Notes: generated by a model from the sequence alone, not told the origin. A stretch of 64,000 bases of DNA from an uncultured Draconibacterium sp. (GCF_963677575.1 NZ_OY782038.1:5291001-5355000), one strand, 5' to 3'. Counted from the first letter of the stretch, positions 18,243 to 27,092 are shown. Numbers and translations: made by a program.

Positions 18243-19937
18243 ATGAAAAATATATTAAAAATATTCGTAATGTTTATAGCGGTATTTTTGCTGAGCAATT
18301 GTACCGATGATTTCAATGAAATCAATACAAAACCGGATTCATTTACGGTTGATGAGGTGAGTGCGAAATACTTTTTAACTACTCCTCAGTATAAATTGTA
18401 TGCACCCGATCGATATCCATACTGGCGTGCACATCTAATCCATGCCGACCGTTATTCAGGTCAGGTTTGTTTCGGGCACAGCAGCAGCTGGTGGTCGGGC
18501 GAACTGGGTTATAAATACAATAGTGGGTACACCGATGCAGTTTGGGATTGGTTATCGCCTTATATTGGAGACCTCGATAACTTTATGCGTTTAACCGAAG
18601 CTGGCGGCGAATTCGAAAATGATAAAATGTATGCTATCGGTCAGATCATTAAAGGTTTATATTTCCAGATGTTTACTGATGTATTCGGAATGGTACCATA
18701 CACCGAAGCTTCGAACCCGGATATTGTGCTTCCGAAGTTTGATGAACAAAGCGTAATTTACCAGGGAATTATTGCCGATTTAGATGCAGCTATGGCAACT
18801 ATTGGCGATGCTACAGCTACCGGTGTTGCAGTTGACGATGTTGCCGATAACGATGTATATTGTGGTGGCGACCTGCAACAGTGGAAACGTTTGGCAAATA
18901 CCTTAAAACTTCGTATTGGTATGCGTGCTTATAGTGCTGCAGGTGCCGGTTTTGCAGAAAGTGCAATTGCTTCAGCATTAAACGCCGATTTGCTTAACGG
19001 TGATGCTGATAACATATTAATGGAAAAAGACGAAGAGATTTCGCAATGGACCAGCGCTTGTTATGGTGATGTTTGGTATGGCTTTGGTGCCGGTTCTGAC
19101 TGGACAGTAAGTAAAACCATGGTTGATTTGTTACGTGATAACAACGACCCTCGTTTAGCGGCTTATGCACAACCTGCTGTTGGCGGAACTCAAACACTTG
19201 AGAAACCAACAGAAGGAGCTGAAGTTGAGAATTTCGATATGCGTGTTGAATTTATTCTGGGTATTCTTGACGAGGCCGGTGTTGATTACACAACAACTAC
19301 TCTTGAAGACGGTAGCGTTGAAGTTACCATGCCTGAAAATATGTATTATGTGGGGCAACCAGAACGCCTGAATAGCAGAATGATGTCGTTTGCCCGTTAC
19401 AACTTCTTCTCGAAACCTGCAGAAGTAATAATCAATAGCAAAAATAACGGAGCTATTCGCCCTGAGTTGATTATGTCATCAGCTGAGTCTGCATTCCTTC
19501 AAGCAGAAGCTGCCGTTTGGGGATTAGGTGCAGGAAATGCTCAGGATTTATACCAGGAAGGTATTCGTCAGGCTATGAAATTGTGGGAGATTAGCGACGC
19601 CGATATTGATACGTATTTAGCTAACGAAGAGATGGCAATATTGACCGGAACCAACGATGAAAAACTGGAGAAAATTGCAACTCAACGTTGGATTGCTGCT
19701 TATACCGATGGTTTTGAAGCGTGGTCGATCGTTCGCGATATGGGATACCCAGCCAATTTGGCGGCCGGTGTTGAAGACGGAACTATTTATGGACTTGGTG
19801 ATATTAACGGAAATTACCCACAGCGTTTACGTTATGGTAACAGTGTAATTAATACTAATGGTGCTAATTATAGTACTGCAGTTGCTGCTCAGGGACCTGA
19901 TGTACAAGACACAAAATTATGGTGGGCAAAACAGTAA
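18243..19937 (+). CDS. SusD-like_2 (RagB) glycan-binding outer membrane lipoprotein
   Basis: 564-aa surface lipoprotein that caps the SusC pore and binds the substrate glycan. The signal peptide ends in a lipobox, LLSNC, with the lipidated Cys at about residue 20. The mature start DDFNEINTKPDSF is typical of the SusD-like_2 subfamily (PF12771). TPR-like helices follow, and the C-terminal region has ATQRWIAAYTDGFEAW, also characteristic. It is co-transcribed with the SusC gene and ended by a strong terminator. The ligand is not evident. Confidence 0.93.
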   Translation: MKNILKIFVMFIAVFLLSNCTDDFNEINTKPDSFTVDEVSAKYFLTTPQYKLYAPDRYPYWRAHLIHADRYSGQVCFGHSSSWWSGELGYKYNSGYTDAVWDWLSPYIGDLDNFMRLTEAGGEFENDKMYAIGQIIKGLYFQMFTDVFGMVPYTEASNPDIVLPKFDEQSVIYQGIIADLDAAMATIGDATATGVAVDDVADNDVYCGGDLQQWKRLANTLKLRIGMRAYSAAGAGFAESAIASALNADLLNGDADNILMEKDEEISQWTSACYGDVWYGFGAGSDWTVSKTMVDLLRDNNDPRLAAYAQPAVGGTQTLEKPTEGAEVENFDMRVEFILGILDEAGVDYTTTTLEDGSVEVTMPENMYYVGQPERLNSRMMSFARYNFFSKPAEVIINSKNNGAIRPELIMSSAESAFLQAEAAVWGLGAGNAQDLYQEGIRQAMKLWEISDADIDTYLANEEMAILTGTNDEKLEKIATQRWIAAYTDGFEAWSIVRDMGYPANLAAGVEDGTIYGLGDINGNYPQRLRYGNSVINTNGANYSTAVAAQGPDVQDTKLWWAKQ

Positions 19938-19979
19938 CGAGACTGTTTTCGCAACCGGTTAATTAGTTTGGTTAGGTTA

Positions 19980-20014
19980 AACCGTCGTTCATTTATTTGA
20001 ACGGCGGTTTTTTT
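19980..20014 (+). terminator. Rho-independent terminator after SusC/SusD
   Basis: AACCGTCGTTCA at 19980-19991 pairs with TGAACGGCGGTT at 19998-20009 (one G-T wobble), followed by a run of T residues to 20014. Confidence 0.9.
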
Positions 20015-20102
20015 CGTTCTACGATTAAGGGTATTTCTGTCCGTGGTTGTCTGGTATAAAACAAAGGTTAGATTTTTATCATAGATAAAGCGTTTGATTA
20101 GC

Positions 20103-20130
20103 GAACCGCCGGTGATTGGATCGGCGGTTC
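20103..20130. repeat. Short inverted repeat downstream of the SusD terminator
   Basis: GAACCGCCG at 20103-20111 and CGGCGGTTC at 20122-20130 form a perfect 9-bp stem without a T-run. Its arms resemble the stem of the terminator at 19980. The gap 19938-20225 otherwise shows nothing I can name. Confidence 0.4.
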
Positions 20131-20233
20131 ATTTAATACCGGCAAGACAGGTAGATTAAAGCAATAAAACAATGCAGAAAAGCATCTAATTCTATTATAC
20201 CATTTTACGTGTTAATTTACACATAGAAGTTGT

Positions 20234-20938
20234 TTAAAGTTTCCGCAGTAAAATCACGGTAAATGCTATTAAATTCAGTGCTTTCCAATGTATAGCATTT
20301 GTTTCAAACCGTACTAAGATTGCTTTAAATGCATCAAGCCATGCGTTAGTGCGTTCCACAACAAATCTGCATTTATACAGTAAGTCGTCGAATAAGTATT
20401 CACGATTTATCCCATTGCGTTTGTTTTGATCAATATTGCCAATAATTTTTGTTTCCGAACAATAACGGCGGAACTCTCCTGTATCGAAGCCAGAGTCAGC
20501 ATTTAAGAACAATCCATCGGTGTGTATCCCTGAGTTTTCCAGAACGGCAATCATTTTCTTTGCCGTTGGAACCAGGTTGTATGCATCATTGTGGTTCCCG
20601 TCAATAGGGTCGCTACAAGTTAGAGGGATGCCTTGGCTGTCCGTTAAAATCAGCATATTACTTGTTTTTGCTTTTTTCCTCCCCTGATAGGCAACTGCTT
20701 CTCCTCCACGTTTAGTTGGAGTATGTGTACCATCGAGCTGGATACTTGACAAGTCCAGCAAGTGTTTGTATTTGTTCAGGATGTTTTGCCACATCTCATC
20801 CCAGCTTCCGTCCTTGCACCATTTTTGATAGTGGAAATACACACTTTGCCAGTTGTATTTGCAACGGAAGAATTGTTTCATAGGTAATTGCCTCCATTGA
20901 CACCCTGTTTTTAATCGATATAGTATTGCTTCAAGCAC
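20234..20938 (-). CDS. IS5-family DDE transposase
   Basis: Transposase with an apparently complete catalytic triad: D69 in QLDGTHT, D148 in LNADSGFDTG and E195 in FVVERTNAW (numbered from GTG 20938). The N-terminal block YRLKTGCQWRQLPM and YFHYQKWCKDGSW are typical of the family. The start is unclear. The frame is open a further 26 codons upstream to a stop at 21017-21019 and that stretch reads like transposase (ICPYLKFGNSKN...VRDYQVLEAI), but it contains no ATG or suitable start. Either an unusual codon or a frameshift is used, or the copy has lost its start. The stop codon lies inside the left inverted repeat. Confidence 0.85.
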   Translation of the reverse strand: MLEAILYRLKTGCQWRQLPMKQFFRCKYNWQSVYFHYQKWCKDGSWDEMWQNILNKYKHLLDLSSIQLDGTHTPTKRGGEAVAYQGRKKAKTSNMLILTDSQGIPLTCSDPIDGNHNDAYNLVPTAKKMIAVLENSGIHTDGLFLNADSGFDTGEFRRYCSETKIIGNIDQNKRNGINREYLFDDLLYKCRFVVERTNAWLDAFKAILVRFETNAIHWKALNLIAFTVILLRKL

Positions 20939-21035
20939 CTGATAATCTCTTACTTTTGCATTATTCTTTGAATTCCCAAATTTTAAGTAGGGACAAATCT
21001 CTTTTTTATTATACTTTTACTCAACACGATTTTTT

Positions 21036-21085
21036 GAAAGAATGATATAAAATGTTGTGTCTCAATATTGAAATATCATTCTTTC
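21036..21085. promoter_or_regulatory. Hairpin in the transposase leader
   Basis: GAAAGAATGATAT at 21036-21048 and ATATCATTCTTTC at 21073-21085 form a perfect 13-bp stem with a 24-base loop, between the IS end and the transposase frame. Such stems in IS leaders are known to limit expression by readthrough transcription; that function here is inference. Confidence 0.55.
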
Positions 21086-21253
21086 TTTTCAACAGTTAAC
21101 TTTTGACAACTTCATAAGAAAAATGAATGATTTTTGTTTTAGGCGAAAAAGAAAATCCAGCAATAGCAGCGTTATTAATGAATTTTATTTTGAAGCATAA
21201 AGCAAAAAGGGGCATTTTTATTGGGGAAATGGTATTACTCGGGGTAATAGAGT

Positions 21254-21289
21254 GAGTAAAAAAGAAAGGGCAGTGATTACTGCCCTTTC
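21254..21289 (-). terminator. Rho-independent terminator of the GH109-like gene
   Basis: GAAAGGGCAGT at 21264-21274 and ACTGCCCTTTC at 21279-21289 are perfect complements with a 4-base loop. On the minus strand the stem is followed by a T-rich tract (AAAAAA on the plus strand before 21264), placing it just after the stop at 21311. Confidence 0.88.
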
Positions 21290-21310
21290 AAATGTATTTT
21301 AGTTTCTTTT

Positions 21311-22795
21311 TTAGATATCCAGTTGCCCTTCAGCGTCGGCATTTGTCAGGTTCCTGACTTTGGTCGTTCCGCCACTAGCTAAGGTTAGCTCTAAAGGCTT
21401 ATTGGTTTTCCAGGCACCACGCGTAAAATCGGGCACTTCAATAGGTGCTGATCCGTTGGCGATCGACCACTCGCTTAGCGGTGTAATCGAACTCCATGCT
21501 GCGGCATCGTATACATCCATATCAACAGGCAGTCCGTTGCGCAGGCAATCAATCAGGCGCCAGTCCATAATAAAGTCCATTCCGCCGTGTCCTCCAACTT
21601 GTTTGGCCATTTCGCCAACACGTTTTACAATTTCAGGTTCGTATTTTTCGCGCAGTTCTTCCATACCTGCCTCGTCAACTACTTCGTGTCCAAAAGCAAT
21701 GTGTTGCAGTGGCCATTTTTGTGCAAAACAATTAGTTCCGCTCAGCATATGAATACGAGAGTAGGGACGTGGCGAAGAAACATCGTGTTGGATAAGAATA
21801 GTGCGACCTTTGTTGGTACGTATCATTTGCATGTCCATGTTGCCGCGCATGTCCATTCCAACAAACTTTTTGAAGAACGGATCTTCCTTGGCTTTTTCTT
21901 CAATGCGTTTTTTCAGCGTAAAATCGTCAGAAATCATCGCGGTCAGGTAATCCATTTTATCGCCACGGTTGATGTTCAGCGCCTGGCAAATAGGTCCCAG
22001 TCCATGTGTTGGATACACATTTGCCTGACGCTGATTTTCGTATAAACGCCACATTTTAGTGTAGGCGCCGTCGATCATTTTTTCATCTTGCGGCTTATTA
22101 AAATGCCAGTAGTCCAAATTGTGAATATAAGCGCCTTCTCCATGAATCAAATCGCCAAATACACCCTGGCGAACCATATTCAACGTTAGTAATTCAAAAA
22201 AGTCGTAACAGCAGTTTTCAAGGATTACACAATGTTTCTTGGTGCGCTCCGAAGTTTCCACCATTTGCCAGCATTCGTCCATAGTTTTTGCTGCCGAAAC
22301 TTCAAGCGCTGCATGTGCGCCACTTTCCATGGCGGCCAGTCCAACAGGTACGTGCCATTCCCATGGAGTGGCAGTATAAACCAGGTCACATAAACCACTG
22401 TCGCATAATTTTTTAAACTCGTGTTCGTCGCCAATAAATTCTTTGGCTTTTGGTAACCCCGCATCGCTAAGTATTTTCTGAGCGCCATCAACAGCGGCCT
22501 GGCGGATATCGCAAAAGGCTACAATTTCAACACCATCAATAAAGGTCATACGTTGTACTGCACCCGATCCGCGGTCGCCAATACCCACAAAACCAATCCG
22601 AACTTTGTCGAGTTTCGGTGCAGCATAACCACACATATTAAACTGCTGCGGATTGTTGTTTACGGCAGCATCTTTTATGAATTGCATGGCCGATGGCTCG
22701 GCTTGTGGCTGACTGCATGAAGTTAGTCCTCCGGCGGCAATTCCGGCTCCAACTGTACCGGTTACTTTAAAAAAATCCCTGCGATTTGTTTTCAT
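21311..22795 (-). CDS. GH109-like NAD-dependent glycosidase, Gfo/Idh/MocA fold, Tat-exported
   Basis: 494-aa protein with a twin-arginine signal (NRRDFFKVTG, then a Cys in TSCSQ suggesting a lipoprotein). The N-terminal Rossmann fold has VRIGFVGIGDRGSG for NAD binding. The GH109 family hallmarks NVYPTHGLGPICQALNINRG and GGHGGMDFIMDWRLIDCLRNG are present, followed by DVYDAAAWSSITPLSE. GH109 enzymes, e.g. the Elizabethkingia alpha-N-acetylgalactosaminidase, cleave glycosides by a redox mechanism with tightly bound NAD. The exact sugar specificity is not fixed by these motifs. It faces the ROK-SusC-SusD operon on the opposite strand with an IS between, so it may be part of the same glycan system. 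A plain sugar dehydrogenase is the alternative. Confidence 0.85.
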   Translation of the reverse strand: MKTNRRDFFKVTGTVGAGIAAGGLTSCSQPQAEPSAMQFIKDAAVNNNPQQFNMCGYAAPKLDKVRIGFVGIGDRGSGAVQRMTFIDGVEIVAFCDIRQAAVDGAQKILSDAGLPKAKEFIGDEHEFKKLCDSGLCDLVYTATPWEWHVPVGLAAMESGAHAALEVSAAKTMDECWQMVETSERTKKHCVILENCCYDFFELLTLNMVRQGVFGDLIHGEGAYIHNLDYWHFNKPQDEKMIDGAYTKMWRLYENQRQANVYPTHGLGPICQALNINRGDKMDYLTAMISDDFTLKKRIEEKAKEDPFFKKFVGMDMRGNMDMQMIRTNKGRTILIQHDVSSPRPYSRIHMLSGTNCFAQKWPLQHIAFGHEVVDEAGMEELREKYEPEIVKRVGEMAKQVGGHGGMDFIMDWRLIDCLRNGLPVDMDVYDAAAWSSITPLSEWSIANGSAPIEVPDFTRGAWKTNKPLELTLASGGTTKVRNLTNADAEGQLDI

Positions 22796-23008
22796 ATTGA
22801 TTGCGACTTGATTTATGAGTTTTTAAAAAATTAGTAAAGTACTGTAAAAGAAAATAAAATAATGACAAAAGACAAGAAGAATGATTAGAAAGCGGGAGCG
22901 ATTATAAAATCATTCTATTTTTACTTATATTCGACAACGTATTTCGGTACCAAATCAAAAATATGTTTTACTTGAATTACTTTCTTAGTCTAACTAAAAT
23001 CAATTAAC

Positions 23009-24352
23009 ATGAAACGTTTTCTGTTTTTATGCACATTTTTAACCGCTTGTTTATTGTCGGGGGCGCAGGAAAGTGTAACCAAACAAGGTTGGAATTTTGG
23101 GGCATTGCCGGCCGTAACTTTCGATACCGACCTTGGATTTCAGTACGGTGGTTTGGTAAATCTTTATCATTATGGCGATGGCAGCCGCTACCCCAAGTAC
23201 GATCATAGTATTTATCTTGAGGTATCGCGATTTACTAAAGGAAGCGGAATTAACCGTTTTAACTACGATTCGGATCAATTGATTTCAGGACTTAAGACAT
23301 CTCTTGATATTAGTTACCTGAGCGACCGCGCTTATGATTTTTACGGATTTAATGGTTATGATGCTGTTGTAAATAAAGACTGGTACGACGATGAAACGGC
23401 AGACTACAGAACCCGAATGTTTTATAAATACGACCGGAAATTATTTCGTTTTAAAGTTGATCTGCGCGGAGACCTGGCCGGCGAAAAAATTGATTGGATC
23501 GCTGGTTTTAACCTGCTTAATTTTAAACTCGACTACGTTGATATTGACAAGTTGAATAAAAATAAAGACGATGAAGATCTGTTGCCTCCACATAGCGAGG
23601 CACCGGGATTGTATGAGAAATACCGGGAATGGGGAATTATTTCGGATGAAGATGCCAACGGTGGTTTTGTTCCAACAGTAAAAGCTGGTATTGTTTACGA
23701 TACCCGTGATAATGAACCCAACCCGATGAAAGGAATGTGGACCGAAGCTGTTTTATTGGGATCTCCCGAGTTTTTGGGCGGAGAGCATAGTTTTACCAAA
23801 TTAACTCTTATTCACCGGCAGTATTTCACCATCATTCCCAACGATCTTTCTTTTGCCTACCGCTTGGGATATCAGACAACACTTACCGGGAATGTTCCTT
23901 TTTACTATCAAACACAGATGATTACTTCGAGAATGAAAAGTGCAACATCTGAAGGTTTGGGAGGTGCCAATTCATTACGCGGAATATTACGAAACCGGGT
24001 TGTTGGCGATGCGGTATTTTTAGGAAATGTTGAGGCCCGCTGGAAATTCGCCCGCTTTCAGTTTATGAACAATAACTTCTATATGGGATTAAACGCCTTT
24101 GCTGATTTTGGACGGGTAACCGATAAAATTGATTTTGAAAGACCTGACTATTATGTGGAATTAGATTCGTATGAAGCTTATAATCCGGATGACTATTTTG
24201 ATAGCGATGCCGAAGCGATGCACTATTCATTCGGTTTGGGGCTGCGCGCTGCCATGAATGAAAATTTTGTCGTTCGTTGCGATTACGGTATGGCAACCGA
24301 TGAACGAGATGGTGATTCCGGTATTTATATCGGGTTAAATTACTTGTTTTAA
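23009..24352 (+). CDS. Omp85-superfamily beta-barrel protein without POTRA domains
   Basis: 447-aa outer membrane protein with signal peptide MKRFLFLCTFLTACLLSGAQ. The whole mature part reads as alternating amphipathic strands: VKAGIVYDTRDNEPNPMKG and GGANSLRGILRNRVVGD resemble the surface-antigen (Bac_surface_Ag, PF01103) strands. The end DSGIYIGLNYLF has the aromatic C-terminus typical of barrel proteins. No POTRA region is present, unlike the protein at 11739-13586. It precedes a lipoprotein and a two-component system by less than 200 bp, but a repeat-like gap separates them. Function unknown. Confidence 0.78.
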   Translation: MKRFLFLCTFLTACLLSGAQESVTKQGWNFGALPAVTFDTDLGFQYGGLVNLYHYGDGSRYPKYDHSIYLEVSRFTKGSGINRFNYDSDQLISGLKTSLDISYLSDRAYDFYGFNGYDAVVNKDWYDDETADYRTRMFYKYDRKLFRFKVDLRGDLAGEKIDWIAGFNLLNFKLDYVDIDKLNKNKDDEDLLPPHSEAPGLYEKYREWGIISDEDANGGFVPTVKAGIVYDTRDNEPNPMKGMWTEAVLLGSPEFLGGEHSFTKLTLIHRQYFTIIPNDLSFAYRLGYQTTLTGNVPFYYQTQMITSRMKSATSEGLGGANSLRGILRNRVVGDAVFLGNVEARWKFARFQFMNNNFYMGLNAFADFGRVTDKIDFERPDYYVELDSYEAYNPDDYFDSDAEAMHYSFGLGLRAAMNENFVVRCDYGMATDERDGDSGIYIGLNYLF

Positions 24353-24410
24353 TCGTTATTTCGTAATTGTGTGAATATGGTGCCGCCGAGGCTGCGACTT
24401 TCTGTTGTCT

Positions 24411-24438
24411 TCGTACTCCGAGCTTCGAGCTTCATTTA
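24411..24438. repeat. Short heptamer-phased tract
   Basis: TCGTACT, CCGAGCT, TCGAGCT repeat with a 7-bp step, resembling the tract at 8264. The motif CTCAACGA also occurs twice nearby in the 24353-24529 gap. Nothing else was seen in that gap. Confidence 0.35.
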
Positions 24439-24529
24439 TCTCAACGATAAAAAGCCGCATCTCAACGAAAAAATTCTTTTGGGCAACCTAAGTCCTGTAA
24501 ATTTGAGTAGAAATTAAAAAACATGAATA

Positions 24530-25165
24530 ATGAAAACACGTAATTTTCTACTCATTGCAACAATTACACTTCTGTTATCGGGATGTGTTGTTTACTCGTT
24601 TTATCCTTTGTATACCGAAACAGATTTGTTTGAAAACGATTTGCTGTTGGGCGAATGGTTTGAGGCCGAAAACCCGGATATTGTTCTTAATGGAGATAAT
24701 GATACCTGGAAATTTACCCATCCGTTTCTTGGTAATAAAAACGATGGAATACGCGACAAAAAAGGATATGTACTTACTCTTACGTCAAGCGAGGATGGAG
24801 TAGTGAAAGAATCGAAATTTGAAGTGCACGTAATTAAGTTGGCCGACGAGTATTTCCTTGATTTTTATACCGAAGATTATGGCGATAAAGACAACATTAC
24901 CCTAGCCGATTTGCATTTGGTTCCGGTACATACATTTGCCAAATTAATTGTGTCTGAAGATAAACTCGAAATCCGTTGGTTCGATCCGGACTGGTTGGAG
25001 GATTTGATTAAGGAAAACAAGATCAGGATTCATCATGAGGATAACGGTGACTATATTTTGCTCACCGCCAAACCTAAAGAATTACAGAAATTTGTGAGTA
25101 AATATGTCGATTCGGAAGAAGCTTTTGAAGATGGATTAGACGTAGAGTTATTTCGAAAAAAATGA
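24530..25165 (+). CDS. Hypothetical lipoprotein in a LytS/LytTR operon
   Basis: 211-aa predicted lipoprotein. The signal peptide ends in LLSGC with the lipidated Cys at residue 19. The mature part is acidic and rich in beta-type sequence (GEWFEAENPDIVLNGDNDTW; FHVIKLADEYFLDFYTEDYG-like strands) and resembles no family I recognise. The stop overlaps the next start by four bases (ATGA at 25162), so it is translationally coupled to a histidine kinase. It may be a sensing partner or an output of that system, which is inference from coupling only. Confidence 0.7.
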   Translation: MKTRNFLLIATITLLLSGCVVYSFYPLYTETDLFENDLLLGEWFEAENPDIVLNGDNDTWKFTHPFLGNKNDGIRDKKGYVLTLTSSEDGVVKESKFEVHVIKLADEYFLDFYTEDYGDKDNITLADLHLVPVHTFAKLIVSEDKLEIRWFDPDWLEDLIKENKIRIHHEDNGDYILLTAKPKELQKFVSKYVDSEEAFEDGLDVELFRKK

Positions 25166-26193
25166 ACAGCTACATAAAATTTACACTAGGGCAATTCATT
25201 AAAAACAGGGTATTACAACATATCCTGTTTTGGTGTTTATCGTTTTTAATTTTAATGAACGTGTTAAAAGTGTCGGCCGAAGTTAAACAGATCGATCTCA
25301 TTTACACTACTGTTTTTCATTTGCCCATTGTATGTATTGTTTATCTGAATTTAAAACTGCTTTTCCCGCTTCTTTGGGAGCGTGGCAGTTATTTTAGTTA
25401 CGCTGCCGCTGTAATTGCTGCTGCTGCTTTGGGCTCAGGTTTTTACCTGCTTTTGTTCGACAGCCTGATCGATTATATTTTCAAAGGATATTATTTTATT
25501 GCCTACTACAGCTTTTGGGATATTTCGCTGTTTTTTGCCATTTACCTGTTTATTTCCAGTTTATTGCATCTGGCAAGGGGATGGTTCCGTGCCGAGGAAC
25601 TGGAAAAAGAAAAATCGCAGGCGGAACTAAAAGCTTTAAAATCGCAGATAAATCCACATTTTCTTTTCAATTCGTTGAACAGCATTTACAGCATGGCCCG
25701 AAAAGAGTCGAAAGAAGTGCCTGAAAAAATCGTGCAGCTAAGTGATCTAATGCGTCATATTATTTATGAATCGGATGCAGATTTTATTGCATTGGAAAAG
25801 GAAGTGGAAATGCTGCAGAATTATATCGATATGCAGAATCTTCGGTCGGGGAAAAGCCAAATTGTTTTCACTATCGTTGGCGAGATACAAGGGAAAAAGA
25901 TTGCTCCCTTGTTATTTCTTCCTTTTGTAGAGAACAGCTTTAAACACGGTATGAAAGGTGGTGCAAATGATGCATTCGTAAACATCAAAGTGGAAGTGTT
26001 TGGGAAGGTTTTAAATTTCGAGGTTGAGAACAGTAAAGGACAAGCAAACGATCCGCTCTCTGCCAAATACCATGGTATTGGAATAGAAAACGTAAAAAAG
26101 CGACTGGAAATGATCTACCCCAATCAACACAAGCTGACGATTTCGGATAACGAAGTAAGATTTAAAGTACTTTTACAGGTGCAATTGAATTAG
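25162..26193 (+). CDS. LytS-type sensor histidine kinase (His_kinase, PF06580)
   Basis: 343-aa inner-membrane kinase. Four hydrophobic segments lie at about 20-38, 48-72, 78-102 and 112-138, with no large periplasmic domain. The cytoplasmic part has the dimer and phosphoacceptor motif INPHFLFNSLNSIYSMA with His166, and an HATPase region with FVENSFKHGMKGG and GIGIENVKKRLEMIYP. It overlaps the lipoprotein gene and is followed after 6 bp by a LytTR response regulator, its evident partner. The signal may come from the membrane or from the coupled lipoprotein. Confidence 0.92.
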   Translation: MNSYIKFTLGQFIKNRVLQHILFWCLSFLILMNVLKVSAEVKQIDLIYTTVFHLPIVCIVYLNLKLLFPLLWERGSYFSYAAAVIAAAALGSGFYLLLFDSLIDYIFKGYYFIAYYSFWDISLFFAIYLFISSLLHLARGWFRAEELEKEKSQAELKALKSQINPHFLFNSLNSIYSMARKESKEVPEKIVQLSDLMRHIIYESDADFIALEKEVEMLQNYIDMQNLRSGKSQIVFTIVGEIQGKKIAPLLFLPFVENSFKHGMKGGANDAFVNIKVEVFGKVLNFEVENSKGQANDPLSAKYHGIGIENVKKRLEMIYPNQHKLTISDNEVRFKVLLQVQLN

Positions 26194-26199
26194 CAACGC

Positions 26200-26895
26200 A
26201 TGGCCAAAACAAAAACTTTAAACTGTATTATTGTTGACGATGAGCCTTTGTCGCAGGATGTGATTCGCGATTTTGTAGAGGCCTGTCCGGAGTTGGAGCT
26301 GTTCGGAGTTTGCAACGATGCTTTAGAAGCCGGTCAGTTGTTAAAACAGAAAAGTATCGACCTGCTTTTTTTAGATATAAACATGCCCAAATTAAGCGGA
26401 ATTGGTTTTGTGAAAAGTTTAAAAGAACCTCCGCTGTTTATTTTGGTAACGGCTTATCCCGAATTTGCGCTGGAAGGTTTTGAGGTTGATGCGGTGGATT
26501 ACCTGCTCAAACCGGTTTCTTTCGAACGGTTCCGAACGGCTGTAAACCGTGCACTCGAACGTTATTCCTTCCGCGAAGAGAGCACCGGGCAACATTTAAT
26601 GGTTCGTGTCAATAAAAAAGATTACAGGATTAATTTCGACGAAATAATTTACCTGGAAGCGCAGGGCGATTATGTACGTTTTGTTACCGAAACCCAATCG
26701 TTGATGGTACATGGCAGATTTAAAGATTTTATTGCCCGGTTACCGAAAGGCCGATTTGGCCGCATTCATAAATCATATGTGGTTTCAATTGCTAAAGTGG
26801 TTTATTTGGAGGGGAACCGCGTAAACATGGGAAATGTAAAGCTGCCGGTAAGTTTAAGTTTTAAAGAAGCATTTATAACGCTGCTAAATGCATAG
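26200..26895 (+). CDS. LytTR-family response regulator
   Basis: 231-aa cytoplasmic regulator. The receiver domain (about 7-120) has acidic pocket DDEP at 13-16, phosphoacceptor Asp59 in LFLDINMP and Lys104 in YLLKPVSF. The LytTR DNA-binding domain (about 130-230) shows INFDEIIYLEAQGDYVRF and GRIHKSYVVSIAKV. It forms a pair with the kinase immediately upstream. Targets are unknown; the upstream lipoprotein and barrel genes are natural candidates. A 21-bp tandem repeat starts about 40 bp after the stop. Confidence 0.93.
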   Translation: MAKTKTLNCIIVDDEPLSQDVIRDFVEACPELELFGVCNDALEAGQLLKQKSIDLLFLDINMPKLSGIGFVKSLKEPPLFILVTAYPEFALEGFEVDAVDYLLKPVSFERFRTAVNRALERYSFREESTGQHLMVRVNKKDYRINFDEIIYLEAQGDYVRFVTETQSLMVHGRFKDFIARLPKGRFGRIHKSYVVSIAKVVYLEGNRVNMGNVKLPVSLSFKEAFITLLNA

Positions 26896-26935
26896 ATACT
26901 CAATACAATAGCAAAAGTATTACAGTCTCCTTTTA

Positions 26936-27040
26936 TTATGTCTCAATAATACCCCTCAATGCATCAGAGATAACGCTATGGGCATCAGAAGCCTCTCAAT
27001 GAATATCAGAAGTCCATCGATGCTTCGCATAAATGCATAA
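26936..27040. repeat. Degenerate 21-bp tandem array, about five units
   Basis: Units begin at 26936, 26957, 26978, 26999 and 27020. The best preserved part is ATCAGA at 26963, 26984 and 27005, exactly 21 bp apart. The array fills the space between the response regulator stop and the terminator of the convergent porin gene. Confidence 0.6.
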
Positions 27041-27072
27041 AAAAAGACACAAACCAAAAGGAATGTGTCTTT
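27038..27072 (-). terminator. Rho-independent terminator of the porin/lipoprotein operon
   Basis: AAAGACACA at 27043-27051 pairs perfectly with TGTGTCTTT at 27064-27072. On the minus strand the stem is followed by a T tract (A-run at 27038-27045 on the plus strand). Confidence 0.85.
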
Positions 27073-27092
27073 CTGTAAATATCTTTTTTCTA

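Larger units (their letters stand above)
20226..21113 (-). mobile_element. IS5-family insertion sequence, 888 bp, with intact ends
   Basis: Terminal inverted repeats are GAAGTTGTTTAAAGTT (20226-20241) and its counterpart at 21098-21113 (14 of 16 match). The trinucleotide ATA flanks both ends (20223-20225, 21114-21116), giving a 3-bp target duplication. Size and a short duplication fit the IS1031/IS427-like groups of IS5. It carries one transposase gene on the minus strand. It lies between the SusC/SusD operon and the GH109-like gene without disrupting either. Confidence 0.88.
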
